This document shows, one piece after another, positions 36,388-47,224 of a stretch of 64,000 nucleotides of DNA. Made by a program: the position numbers and the translations under genes. Source of the DNA: Alentia gelatinosa (lineage: Eukaryota > Annelida > Polychaeta > Phyllodocida > Polynoidae); the NCBI GenBank assembly GCA_950022655.1, contig OX465588.1, positions 22,740,527 to 22,804,526 of the forward strand. The letters run 5' to 3'. Position 1 is the stretch's first letter. The number at the start of each line of letters is the position of its first letter. The notes under the pieces were generated by a model that saw nothing but the letters and a program-made list of their open reading frames with translations, did no database searches and was not told the DNA's origin.

Positions 36388-37697
36388 GCGTAGCAGATGA
36401 TGTCGTTTATGGGCGTCATGCGCCGGCCGGAGTTACGCTGCCCCGGCGCGACGGCTGCTACAGTGGAGGCGACGGCTGGGGGCGGCGGAGCTGGGACGGT
36501 CGCAAACAGCGGCTGGGGAGCGGGAACGGGCGCGGGGGTCGGCGCGAACACAATCGTGGATTGTGGTGGCGCTGCCGCGGGCATCACAGCCGCGACCGTG
36601 TGGCCCTTGTTCCCCTTTTTCGCCTTCAATTCCCCCTGGATGGACTTTATCGCCTGCTGCATCTCCTCCATCTGTCGCTGGTGGGCGGTTTGCGCGGGGT
36701 GGTTGGCGGAACGGGCGGCCGTGGTCCCCGAGCCGACCGCGCCCACCTCCATGGCCTCCTCGACGCGAGTGTCGTCAGAGTGCGCCTCCTTCTCCACCGC
36801 CTTCGCCAACGCGTCGACCCTCGAGAGAGCCTCGGCGATTGTTTGGGGCGTGTTGAGATTGAGGTCCCACCGCAGAGGGCCTCGCGACAGAGTACTCACG
36901 AACTGTCGCATCGTCGGCCGCAGCACAAAGGGAGAGGCGAGTTCAAGGGGCGAGTAGGCTTTCTTGGCCGCCAGCCAGAAGCGCTGCGCGTACTCGGGGG
37001 CGGTCTCGTGGGCCGTCTGAGAGAAGTGCCCGAGTGCAGCGCGCAGACTCTCCATTTCCTCCATGCCGAGAAGCGTCGATGTTATCTTGCGTTCGACGGC
37101 CTCGAAGTCGGTGACGCCGTCCTCGAAGCAGTCGTAGATTATCGACTTGAGGCGCCCCGCCGAGTAGGCCAGGGCCTCCGAGATCAGCTTCTCGTCGGGG
37201 GCCTTGGAGACAAAGCGCGCCTGTCGCACATCGTTTAACCACGTGCGGAGGGCGGCTTTATCCTGACCGTCGACGGTCGGCAGCGCCCGAAACAGCCGGA
37301 TGAGCTGTTTGACCGAGGCCAACTCATGGGTCTCGGGCCGCGACCGGGGGGCGGAGTCAATAATGATCGCACGGGCCTCGGCGAGCTGTCGCGCCGCCTC
37401 GGCGAGTTCCATGGCCTGCTGCTGGGATTCCAGAGCGTGTTGTTGAGCCCGGAGGTCGGCCTGTCGCGTAAACTCGGCGCGAAGTCGCTGTTCCAACTCG
37501 TAGATAGCGACATCTTTCACTTCCTTACAGGTCTGGGCCAGGTACTGCTTCCACAGCTTGCCCAGCAGCTCTGTGTTGGCGACAGTAAAGTCGGTCGGAA
37601 TGGTCCCCGCCAACTTCCCAGCGTTAAGCCACACCTGGAAATCCTCAGGCAACACACTGGGTTCGGCCATCCTTCCGAATTGCGTAAATAACCACAC
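36267..37697 (-). CDS. gag: Gag polyprotein with CCHC zinc knuckle
   Basis: 476 codons, intact. The N-terminal half is helical, with an E/Q/A-rich region around residues 75-115 (QQHALESQQQAMELAEAARQ) likely to form a coiled coil, and a capsid-like region with FLAAK-type helices. An Ala/Pro-rich linker precedes a single CX2CX4HX4C zinc knuckle (CYACNQRGHYVAGC, residues 435-448) that would package RNA. The protein ends ATQGN directly at the frameshift heptamer. The alternative start nine codons upstream of MAEPSVLP (37670) is possible; the Kozak context does not decide it. Confidence 0.93.
   Translation of the reverse strand: MWLFTQFGRMAEPSVLPEDFQVWLNAGKLAGTIPTDFTVANTELLGKLWKQYLAQTCKEVKDVAIYELEQRLRAEFTRQADLRAQQHALESQQQAMELAEAARQLAEARAIIIDSAPRSRPETHELASVKQLIRLFRALPTVDGQDKAALRTWLNDVRQARFVSKAPDEKLISEALAYSAGRLKSIIYDCFEDGVTDFEAVERKITSTLLGMEEMESLRAALGHFSQTAHETAPEYAQRFWLAAKKAYSPLELASPFVLRPTMRQFVSTLSRGPLRWDLNLNTPQTIAEALSRVDALAKAVEKEAHSDDTRVEEAMEVGAVGSGTTAARSANHPAQTAHQRQMEEMQQAIKSIQGELKAKKGNKGHTVAAVMPAAAPPQSTIVFAPTPAPVPAPQPLFATVPAPPPPAVASTVAAVAPGQRNSGRRMTPINDIICYACNQRGHYVAGCPSLKASRDAARSLAHSQDQVVAAATQGN
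36270..36276 (-). promoter_or_regulatory. -1 ribosomal frameshift heptamer GGGAAAC
   Basis: On the element strand the gag frame reads CAG GGA AAC TAA, so the heptamer G GGA AAC sits in the exact X XXY YYZ register and is followed directly by the gag stop (36267-36269). Slipping back one base gives GGG AAA CTA AAA, which is in the pol frame. The same heptamer is known from several retroviral gag-pro/pol junctions. A 6-bp stem-loop (CCTCGA/TCGAGG) lies about 35 bases downstream at 36221-36235, perhaps too far to be the stimulator; a pseudoknot closer in is possible. Confidence 0.92.
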
Positions 37698-38201
37698 ACG
37701 TTATATATACGTCAATCACCTATATGGCACGAACCTGTTGCGATTCCCACGTGCGACAGCTGCTGGTCCGCTCGGTCCGACTGTCGCTAACACAGAACTA
37801 CCGGCATGCAAGTACCTTCCACGCCCACATCAAAACGTTATATCATAGCAGAAATACACTTTCCTGCTCGGGTCAGCGGTGTTGGCGGCAGCGGGGGCAC
37901 GGGACGGCGGCGGCAGTGACGGCGGGGCCCGTAGACATCTCCCGGCACAGCGGACAGGGCAGCGTGGTCGTACACACACCGTGTTATTCACACGCTTTCC
38001 TTGCTTCAGGGACGGCGGCAGTCACAGACAATAAAATTGACGTCATAAAATGTAACGTTACCCGTACTCTGTGTGACGTGGTCTGGCTTCTTGATCATAT
38101 CAGCGTTAACAGCACGGGGGTACGGGACGGCGGGTCTTCAGCGGGCGACGTACCCTCAGCCTCAGGAGTTACTTCATAGTCTAACTGATTTCGAATCCAA
38201 T
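37698..38201 (-). other. 5' leader of the env-bearing gypsy
   Basis: About 500 bases between the primer site and gag with no long element-strand frame. Here a packaging signal and a splice donor for env messenger would be expected. I could not pick out either with confidence. Confidence 0.5.
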
Positions 38202-38220
38202 CGTCTCGTCGTGGTCGCCA
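38202..38220 (-). promoter_or_regulatory. Primer-binding site, likely tRNA-Arg type
   Basis: On the element strand the LTR end is followed by one T and then TGGCGACCACGACGAGACG. The complement ends CGTGGTCGCCA, which from memory agrees with the 3' end of some metazoan tRNA-Arg species. Gypsy-group elements of the mdg1/412 type also use tRNA-Arg. The family match is recollection, not a search. Confidence 0.65.
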
Positions 38221-38221
38221 A

Positions 38222-38691
38222 TGTAAAGTTTCTAGGCTATACCCATAGCGGTTCTGTCCCTAGCGGTCGATATACGTTAAATAAGGTTTGGAGTCAACGC
38301 ATAGATGTTGTAGGTAGCAGAATCCAGGTAAGACTGAATGCTCTGGGTTTAATTCGATTCTCTTATATAGCTGTGGAGACGCCTTTGTCTCCAGGTGGGG
38401 GACGCTTATACGGGCCGCCGTGTTAGGCGCCAATTAGCGTCACCTTTGTACATGCGAGCGCACCCGCATCTCCAGGAAGTTGGGTTAACAAACAACCGCC
38501 GGACTAAGCCGGGTTCAAAGCGAGGATTATATTTACCACAGGAAGGACCAATTAACCTGGCCAATGTCGGCCATCTTGGATTTGGAGGAAAGAATTCAGA
38601 ATAGATTTAATATATATAATATAATTAATAATGCTGCTTTTTCAACGCAAAAATACCACAAAGCTAGAATTATCGACTGCAGATCTTTACA
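38222..38691 (-). repeat. 5' LTR of the env-bearing gypsy, 470 bp
   Basis: Appears identical to 27081-27550. It drives element transcription towards lower coordinates. Confidence 0.96.
38332..38369 (-). promoter_or_regulatory. Core promoter in the 5' LTR: TATA box plus initiator
   Basis: On the element strand CTATATAAG (about 38361-38370) is followed about 30 bases later by ATTCAGTC (38332-38339), which contains the TCAGT initiator consensus. The spacing is that of a standard RNA polymerase II core promoter. The same pair is in the 3' LTR at 27191-27228. Confidence 0.75.
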
Positions 38692-38695
38692 ACAT
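38692..38695. repeat. Target-site duplication ACAT, right
   Basis: Matches 27077-27080. Confidence 0.9.
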
Positions 38696-38810
38696 GTCTT
38701 GGTCTTATGCTCCACCTCCCTCCCCACTTCCAGATTCTCCTTTTCGGCAGATCTGATCTACCTCACCTCTCCCTCAGGGAATCAGATACTTGTGCTCAGC
38801 ACTTCCATGG

Positions 38811-39066
38811 ACTGCCTTACCTTTCAACGGTTATCTTATCAATGATTGTTTATCCTATCTTTGTCTCCTGCTAGTTGTTTGAGCTTCTTATCTTGTGGCT
38901 TACATTAGCGTTAATCTCATTACTGATTATTACCCTTATCTTAATTAGGTTACTGTCAACCTAGCCTCAACCTTACATGATCTCATACTTGTGCTGTGTG
39001 AGCGTACGCCTGTGACTAGTTATTAATAAACCTTGTTTATCTCGACTTCAGTATCCTTATCTAAAT
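38811..39066 (+). repeat. Direct repeat, right copy
   Basis: ACTGCCTTACCTTTCAACGG and AAACCTTGTTTATCTCGAC match the two ends of 26765-26934. About 100 bases (38890-39020) are unique to this copy. Confidence 0.75.
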
Positions 39067-39087
39067 AACGTAGTATATATACACAAT

Positions 39088-39223
39088 ATTACCATGATTT
39101 GGATCTGAGTGGCCGTATTCTCCGCGTAGTTGACGCGTAGTAATACTCCGAGCGATAGCGAGGAGTATTGCGTAGGGTCAACTACAAGGAGAATACGGCC
39201 ACACAGATCGAAATCATGGTAAT
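39088..39223. repeat. 136-bp nested palindrome
   Basis: The outer arm ATTACCATGATTT...GGCCGTATTCTCC pairs with GGAGAATACGGCC...AAATCATGGTAAT. Inside it TAGTTGAC pairs with GTCAACTA, and ATACTCC pairs with GGAGTAT around a short GCGATAGCG centre. This is a foldback element or MITE. A degenerate relative (CCGTATTCTCC, GGAGACTCCGTATT) lies at 39345-39440. Confidence 0.9.
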
Positions 39224-39230
39224 GTTGTAT

Positions 39231-42200
39231 TTATTACTCACTTATTTTTTAGATTTAAGCAATAAATATGATCTTTAGAAAACTTTTCAACATAGTTAAG
39301 AAGGGACTACTTTCATCTCAATGGGACTACTTTCATCTAAAAAATCCGTATTCTCCTAGGAGATTCCGGAGGTCTGTATTCTACTCAGTAACGATCTGTA
39401 ATCTTCATAGTCTTAGTATGGAGACTCCGTATTAGGTGGGTAATAAATTTCCAGCCTTGCTTCCCTTATAAACAAACATATGTGTATATAATGAAAACTA
39501 TTCATGAATGTTTATAAATGCTTAAATCTGATTTCTTTTAAAACACACAAGAAAGAAATTAATGGAATATTTGGAGAGCTTCAGAAGATTCACTCGGCTA
39601 TCGCCTTGTTCATATTACTATACACCTATGCCCGAACGTCTATGAAATACTACCCGCTGCTAGGGGTACGTATAAGTAATGTTCACGCCCCCTGTGACAA
39701 TGAGATATCATGAGAACATTTCAGCAAAGGAAGAACAAGTAAAAAATTAAATTAAAAAAAAGAGAAAGTCTTTTGACTCAAAAATAGTCCTCCCGTCTAA
39801 CTGGCTAAAATAAAAATGAGCACTTCTCTCCCTGAGGGCGACCCGACTTATTGACATTTATATTCTTCTATATCGCCAGTGTAATTGCTGGTACAGCCGT
39901 CGCCAACGCCCAAAGGCCTTTGTACGCGTCCGCATGATGGTATAAACTTGTTTGATTTGCTCACTCTTGCGATTTTGATTCATCCATACCTAGTAAATCA
40001 CAATACACGTTTACCATTTATTTCATCTCCAATGAACTCTAGTTCAATTCATAGCGGTATGTCATACATATATAATTTCAAATGTCGTTACCTGTGTCCA
40101 AGTGTCCATCTTCCGCGACCAAAGGGGGAATAAATTGTCTTTAGCGATTACCTTGGTGCATTGATGTAACATGGCATCAATGGGTTTAATAATCTCCTGG
40201 GAAGAGAAAACTCGAGGAACTTTTAAAAGTGCTTTGAGGTATTGAAAACATAACCATACACATCAGTGTTATCTTATTCATAAACGATTACATGATAAAT
40301 GAAGTTACACTGAGCATATATACTTTCAGAGGTAAACATATTATGAAAGGCAACTTTAGTGCACATTTAAGATGGCGGATTGCAATATGGAATTATAGGC
40401 AGATCGAATGTCCCAAACATCGCAGAGAATAATTGAGAAAAATGAAACCTGAGGAAATCTTATGAAGTATGTGTTATCTATCAACCTGAAGTGAATGGTG
40501 CACTAGTGTGGTCTCCATTGGCATGCGACAGAGAAGAAAAAAGATCATGTTTATTCATGGAGTCATACAGTAAGGTTTCAGGAGATGAGAATTCCTATTC
40601 ATGGAGAGTTTCTTTTTGTAATGACAACACTATGTTACTTTTTGCTAAATGTTATTGCTAAATGCTATTGTTTTCGGTCATTTACTAAGGATAAGTTATT
40701 CGTCTGTTTTCATAAGCACTAGAGACCATGGCAGCAACCCATTGTATTTTTATAGCATTATCACATCAACCAAAAAACAAGTCCGAAATAAGTGTATGTT
40801 TAATTGAAAAATCATATTGACGGAATACATAGGTCTGTTTTATATAACCAGTAGGCTAACTCATGACGTCCTTACATATGCTGGAGTTGCATTGTGTTGA
40901 CCAATATGTTTAATATCTTCCACCGGAGGCATTCGTGCAACTATCTTTGTTCATGCCGCTGTACCATCGGATTACCGGAAGATTGTGTCTATTGTCGTCA
41001 TCAGCTTTATAAGAACAGGTACGCTGAAAGGAGCTTCGTAACCCGCAACTATAATGGATCCATGTTCTTGCCTTCACAATATGGACTTATCGTTTCCAGT
41101 CCTTTGTACCACGTAGTTATCATTGTTCTACTGAAACGTAAAGCCCCCTCTACTTCCTACCAAAGTAGCAGCTACTCAAGAGACGGCAACCCTGGATTGC
41201 TTCAGGTCCTTCTTTCCTGCATTGTAAGCAGGTTCGTTGTTCTGTGAAACCCTTGTTGTATTGATATTTCTAGTTCAAAGAAAAACACGTCTCTGAATAC
41301 AGTTATTGCTTCAAAGAACTGTAATTGAATTATTCCTCAACCTGTCAGTGGGTTGTGCCCATCTCGGGTGGTGATAATAGATCTGACGCTTGCCATACCA
41401 CCTGCTGGCTTTGAATCGTTGTCAATGGACACCAGATGGCGTTTCTATGAAGTAGCCTTGCCTTCTCGGGTCCTCCGATTGGCGTGAGGACACCCATGAA
41501 AAAACACCTCCTCCACAACAAGCAACAACGCCTCCGCATCACCCATCGAAGTTTCGTTTACAAAGCGACCACCAAGGATAAAAAAAACTGATATGGAAAG
41601 CTGTTTTACGAAACATGTCTTTTTACTGATAATAGTGTACTATCTACCTCAAAATATCATTTTAGATATCATTATTTGCTTTCAAGGTATCCGGAATTAC
41701 GCATTTCATGAATTTTTTTAATTTTATTTAGTAGAAACTTTATTCAGCATAACAAAAATACAATGGTATATTCTCTTCACATACATTTTTCCAGACTATT
41801 CTATGACATACAACAATTTTGGTTGGACAAGTGTGCTCTCTCAATCATGTTTTTGCTCCTTTCTTTATGATTTTATATATATTATAATATATTATATAAC
41901 ATATTAATATATATAACGAATGGTATCAATTGTGTTATAACTGCAATACTCACTTCTCTTCCGTAGTCACGGTTATCGCTACACATGATGTGGTATCCTG
42001 GGTAACCTTCTATATTAATCGTCACTGAGCTGCTCATAACGGTTTGACCTCACTCTTCCCGGCTCCACCCAGCTGCTCAGACGTCTCTCTAGTGTTGGCA
42101 GAAAAAAATGATCTTATATAAAGAAAATCTGGTCTAGCTAAATCCTAACTGACAAATCTGTTATTTGGTCTTATGTGATTGCCACACTCATATCCTGCAT

Positions 42201-43748
42201 TCTATAAATATTGTAAGATTTTCTATATTCCTTTGTTGAAACCGGGACATCATGAATTTTATTTCAAGCGAATTATCTTATTTCAAATATGCAAAAAATA
42301 ATGTGAGATATCTAAGATGAACGCCATTGTGGATTCAATAATACACTAGTCCTCAAAAGCAAAATGTACTGTTTTATACAAGATCGTATGTACGTACAAT
42401 TTCTATTCAGAAGGCTGGAAGCCAGTTCAGCTATATTAGTCAACGGAAAATCAAGGCATTGAGGATATATTTCTAAATATCTTACAGAAACGGAATAATT
42501 CGGTATGCATCAAATGGAGAAGGAGTATTTCTATTGACTTGGATGATGATTCACTCATTGCTGTCCACAGATATGGAGGAATTCCCAGATCGAATGTCAT
42601 ATTAACGATACCTAAACGGTAATCAGTAACGGCATGCCATACACTGGCCCTGCCTGCTTGATAACAATGTTCCTTGCTGTCACGATTTCAGTATGTTCAC
42701 CATCAAAAGGGTGGTGGTTCCAGAATGAGAAGCTGTTATGATACTTCGCTTGATAAGCACTCACAGTACCATACATAATCAGATTTACCGAGATTTTAAC
42801 AAGAAAAGATTACTTTCTACAGTTGAGAAGTAACTTCTGATTCCATCTATACAAAGGCTAAATGTTTATTTTGAATGGAAATGCTATTGAAGTTGTTGGT
42901 ATTAACGACTTGGTAATTAAACTAGTTAAAGTAGATGAATAATGAGTTCTATTGTGTAAAAAAGGATCTACTATATAGGTCATAATCTTTTTTTCTCCCC
43001 CCCCCCCCTCACCTCTGGGATTTATACCCACAGACACATTGCGAACTCGTACTCAATGCCCATGGAGCATTTGGAAACAATACTCAACGGGGTATAATGC
43101 CACAAATCTTAGCTAATTAGTCAGTATGTGGGATGCGATTAATTAAGAAACCTATTCAGGTTTATGCTCAGGACTCGATCCAATCTCATTTGAATCGAGA
43201 CATAATTCATGCGGCTTTACCTTGTGAATTACTACTCGATTCAAACTTGATGGAATACGAGCTCTGACAGAAAACTTTCATAGGTTTCCTCTATATTAGA
43301 TACAACTCGTTCCTTTGAAGTGTTTGGTACCACTTGCTCAGAGGTCTCAGTTAATTGGCAAGCTGTATATTTTTACCACTGCATAGGGTAAATGATCTTC
43401 TCAATGCACTACAGAAAATATTTTGTGTACTCTGGCGACAGAATGACTTTATAATGGGGTCTTTTGAAATAATTAGACGTGTTTATTGACAATGTTATTG
43501 AACAAATGACAGACATATATACATTTCACGAACAACAGACACACAGTCAATATCACAAATAACTCAAAACTCGGATCTTGTATTTTATTTGATGAACATG
43601 GGCAATATTCCCTTCACGTTTGCCTTGAAGCTTTTTCCAACATTCATATGACTCGTTCTCTCGAATCGGGAGGAGGGGGGCTTTTCAGGTTCACCATCTT
43701 GTAACAATTTTGGGGTTATTCACCTGATTATTTTTCATCATTTAGATC
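39231..43748. other. Unannotated AT-rich DNA
   Basis: Nothing convincing. The 117-residue frame at 40894-41247 is cysteine-containing at its start but matches no family I know. A C-run lies near 43000-43010. Confidence 0.4.
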
Positions 43749-44825
43749 TTAAGCGGCTGATCCACCAAGCCAAGCTGATGGCATTGTGGTGGAATTGCGG
43801 TCATCGGCGACAGTTGCTGGCCCAAATTGCGCATCTGAGGCGATGATCTGCTCAGTGGATCACCAGAAAAGATATCCATGGCTGGCCCCGTTGACCGCCG
43901 GGCCATTGCCTTGCCTCTGAAACCCGGTCACCGGCAAGCATCGGCTCGTCTTTTGGTTGTCGCCGATTGCCTGCCGGGCCTAAAAACACTTTTTCTGCTA
44001 ATCCATCAAGCACATTAAAGCTGGACGGCCGGCCGGCCAGCCAGCTGTTTTGAGCACAAAATTGTAAAGTGCATCCTGCAAAGCATTGCCAGCAATGGCT
44101 GGCCAAAACTGTTTCAATTGATTTTAGCGGTGGCCGGCCAGCTGGCGACGCCAAGAGCAACAGCAAGATCCACGTTGAGTGCTACCGGCCTATACTCCAG
44201 TGGACACAGTCAACATGAATGATTGACAACCGGGATGCGCTAACCCATGACCGGGGACCAAATTTTCAGACAGTTTGTGTACTCTGGGTCGAATTTTAGC
44301 AGCAGTGTGTTATACACATTCATAACATCAGGCCTTATCTTTATTTACCTTCATTTTTCAGCTAACTGCAGTATTCCATGGTTATTTGATGAGCTATCAC
44401 TGTTACCTTACAAATCCCAACATGGCGTCACACTGCTTCACTCAATCTCCAGCTCTTTCACAGCCTGAGCGACATAATTTATGGAGGCGCATTCGTCCTG
44501 TCACCTATCATATGATCGGGGAACTTGGTTTGTATGTTAATGTGGTCAATGTCCACCAGATAGCAGCAGCAAACCTGCTGCATGATCATCACCTCGCTGA
44601 TGCCGGCCGGCTGCGGTGCTTGGTGGATCCGCTCACTGGGCACTCACAAAGCGCCATGTGTAGGCTACATCCTGTGGTTGTCAACAAGGCCAACTACAGA
44701 GGATTGGGTGGATCAGCACAGAGAATTTAGAGATTATGGGGCAGCCAGCAGGCCGGCAACAGCAAGCAGCGTCGGCTGGAGGGTAAAGACCCATATATGT
44801 AGTTTTACCTGGGTAAATGTATAAG
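43749..44825. mobile_element. ~1.05-kb TTAA-flanked repeat, copy 1
   Basis: It starts TTAAGCGGCTGATCCACCAA. Internal GC-rich blocks (for example ACTGGCCCAAAT-like, GGCCGGCCAG, GTCCACCAGA, GTCGGCTGGAGGGTAAA) appear in the same order and orientation in copy 2 at 50849-51896. The right terminus of this copy is eroded, so its end is approximate. Short frames, such as 44386-44730, resemble the matching frame of copy 2 and may be remnants or chance. Confidence 0.65.
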
Positions 44826-45737
44826 AAAGGATGATATCAATGAAAATAAAAACACATTTTTCACTGGTTTATTTTCTGCCACTGGGATTTAAGTTGGAGA
44901 CTTTAATTTGTCTCTAAAAATGGTGCCACCACCTATAGACGGGAAGGAGGACTATGTGATGCCATCCGGGCACTCCACCATACGGGCAGTGCAGCTCTTC
45001 AAACAGGCTTGAAGGATTTCTACCCACCCACGCCAACCTTCAATTTCTCTATGAAAGACAATTTAAATATCTATGGCTCTTTCATGCCTATACCATAGGC
45101 ATATTTTCTTTATGTGTTTTATCAAAGCTGATGCTTCACAATGAATTAAGATTTCTGTCCAATTTGCTGTTTGTTATAACATGTACAAAGGACAAAAAAA
45201 TGCAAACAACTTCTTCCCTTAATATTTGTTTTCAACTAACCTGCCCCATTGCAAAGCATAATGTCTCAAGTGAATTTTTTTTTTAAATTGTCTTTAAGAA
45301 TCATTTTCGCACACTTAAAGCTTGGCTATAACCGGGCTTCTCTTTACATCGCCATTTTCCTCTATCCAAATGAACAATGAAAAAATGGTTAACCATTGCT
45401 GCTTTGGTGTGGTTGTAACGATGGTAAGGTCTGTAATATGCGGGTAAATCCTTTTTTGAATTAATGATAAAAAAACGGACTATGGCAGCCATAGATGCTA
45501 AAAGCATGATCAGACGCTTGTGGCTAAAATGTCCATATCTTTACGCCTCCGTCTTCAGCAGCGTCGGGAATAAAGAAAAAAATGAATATGATACAATAAA
45601 ACAATTAGGAAACTTATAAAGCCCTTACAACCTTCCTGATTTTTTTTTCTCGAATTTTTCAGACATTGTCTTTTATAAAAAATCAGTATAACTATGGCAA
45701 AGTACAGAATAAATGGAATCCTCTGTTCTCATGATTT
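44826..45737. other. Unannotated DNA
   Basis: No gene recognised. Confidence 0.4.
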
Positions 45738-46219
45738 TTTTTATTCAGATATTAAAGAATTACAAATCACCCTTAGCCAGGGCGTTCTTCCTTCGTAATA
45801 TCATTGTTACATCGAAGTATGTATGTACAAGTACGGACAACATTTAGACATATACAGGACTTATACAGGACTTCACAATTAACAACAAGGACAGGACATA
45901 ACAGAATGACTATAACGTGTTGTCTGACTGGGGTCTATACTTCGTTTCACACTTTATGTACGTTCCATATCGCTGGCCTTTGTATAAGGAAATTCTGTAA
46001 AAATATCTTATAATGGTTATGATCCCTGGTCTTTTGTATATCAATGGGCAATTTATCCCAGACACTAGTACTGTAGTACAGGGGGGAGTTTCTGTATTTT
46101 TCAGTTTTCGGTGCATCAACCCATATTAGGACTTTTTCTTGTCTTCTAGTATGGATGTTTATACTTTGGTGATGTTTGGGGTCATCTGACCACCAATGAA
46201 TCATCATCATTAAGTGCAA
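45738..46219 (-). mobile_element. 3' end of a non-LTR retrotransposon
   Basis: The minus-strand frame 45947-46219 reads KTEKYRNSPLYYSTSVWDKL followed by PIDIQKT and NHYKIFLQNFLI. This W(D/N)xLPxxI...F(K)xxLxxxL pattern is the C-terminus of many CR1/Jockey-type ORF2 proteins. A 3' tail continues to an AATAAAAAAAAT sequence near 45738-45749 that looks like signal plus poly(A). Everything 5' of the C-terminus is missing, as is usual for truncated insertions. Confidence 0.6.
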
Positions 46220-46279
46220 TAGGCGCCTATACCTTAGTGGGCGGAGGTTACATTTGGTATATAAGTTTTGAATATAAGA

Positions 46280-46870
46280 TACTAGCCTTTAAAATGGCGA
46301 CATAACGATGAGTACTCATCTTTACGTCGCCGTATGTCTATAGGAACAAAGGCTTAAATTGAAAATGTTTCAGCCTAAAATTCACCCTCAACCTATGTCC
46401 CATCCTCACTTATACTAATACCCTGATCACATGAAGTAAACATGAGATCTCAGCTTTTTGTATGATGAGTACTCATCATTGAATGTGAGTTTAAGGCTGA
46501 AATAATCAAATTTCAATTTAAATCTTTGTTGTCAGAGACATGTAATGATGGGCGATATCAAGATAACATAATTATCCTTATGTTGCCGTTTCAAAAGCTA
46601 ATAATCTCATGTACAATTCAGGTGAATAGGTTGGGAATATCAGTGAGGGTGAGTCTGAATCTATAATTTCTTTAATTATTTCTTTGCATCCAGAGGCATG
46701 TATAGATGAGCAACATCAAGATGAGTATTCATCTTTGCGTCGCCATTTCAAAGCCTAATATCTCATATCTAAATCATGTTACCAGGGAGGGACAATTTTT
46801 TATGGTGAGAGTAGTCAATTTTCATTTTGTTGCCAGAGATATGTATTAATGGGCATGGTCTAGATCACTT
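46280..46870. repeat. ~200-bp tandem repeats with a hairpin core
   Basis: About three diverged units share AGAGACATGTAATGATGGGC, ATCAAGATGAGTATTCATC, TTTGCGTCGCCATTTCAAAG and TAATATCTCAT. The first unit can fold as GGCGAC...GATGAGTACTCATC...GTCGCC. The hairpin core is preserved better than the spacers. Confidence 0.65.
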
Positions 46871-47224
46871 TTTACATCTAGAGCCTAGAGCCACCTAGAG
46901 TACTAGAGCCACCTGTTTCTCCTCAATAAAAGCATTTTGTGTTTCTTGTAGTGACAATGATAAAGAGGTGACCTTTGAAATACATGTGCCACTATTATTA
47001 ACTCAGACACATACGAGTCGCTGAAACCGCTATCCCATAGCAACCAAGATGTCCCGACCCTGTGTACCTACCCCGGAGACACCACCAGCCCTCTCAGGAG
47101 AGTAGAGAATTTGGTGAATCATGGTGGTCAGTCTGCACGTTTTCAGGCCCTCGTTATCAGCGGTAAGGGTCCGAACATGCTAGGACGTGATTGGCTTTAG
47201 TACCTGAAGATAGACTGGACCAGT

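Larger units (their letters stand above)
27081..38691 (-). mobile_element. Full-length env-bearing Ty3/gypsy element (11.6 kb), very recent insertion
   Basis: On the minus strand the order is 5' LTR (38222-38691), primer site, leader, gag (36267-37697), pol by -1 frameshift (to 32485), env (30502-32448), a 2.95-kb segment, and 3' LTR (27081-27550). Both LTRs are 470 bp, appear identical by eye at a constant offset of 11141 bases, and carry the perfect inverted termini TGTAAAG/CTTTACA. ACAT duplications flank it. gag and pol are open throughout. gag-pol-env is strongly GC-rich with GC-rich third codon positions, unlike the AT-rich surroundings. An envelope with furin site and fusion peptide makes it structurally an endogenous errantivirus-like retrovirus (Metaviridae). 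The env reading frame is interrupted twice, so this copy may not make envelope. Confidence 0.96.

Noticed and set aside
36369..37238. 289-codon + strand frame antisense to gag
   Set aside because: It is a composition shadow: the GC-rich third positions of gag keep the opposite strand free of stops. It is Arg/Gly/Leu-rich with no motif.
38180..38221. tRNA T-loop-like TTCGAATCC near the primer-binding site
   Set aside because: The distance from the loop to CCA (24 rather than about 16 bases) and lack of the other arms rule out a tRNA gene; only the PBS complement is supported.
40894..41247. 117-codon + frame
   Set aside because: No recognised domain, no splice context and no neighbouring exons; too weak to call a gene.
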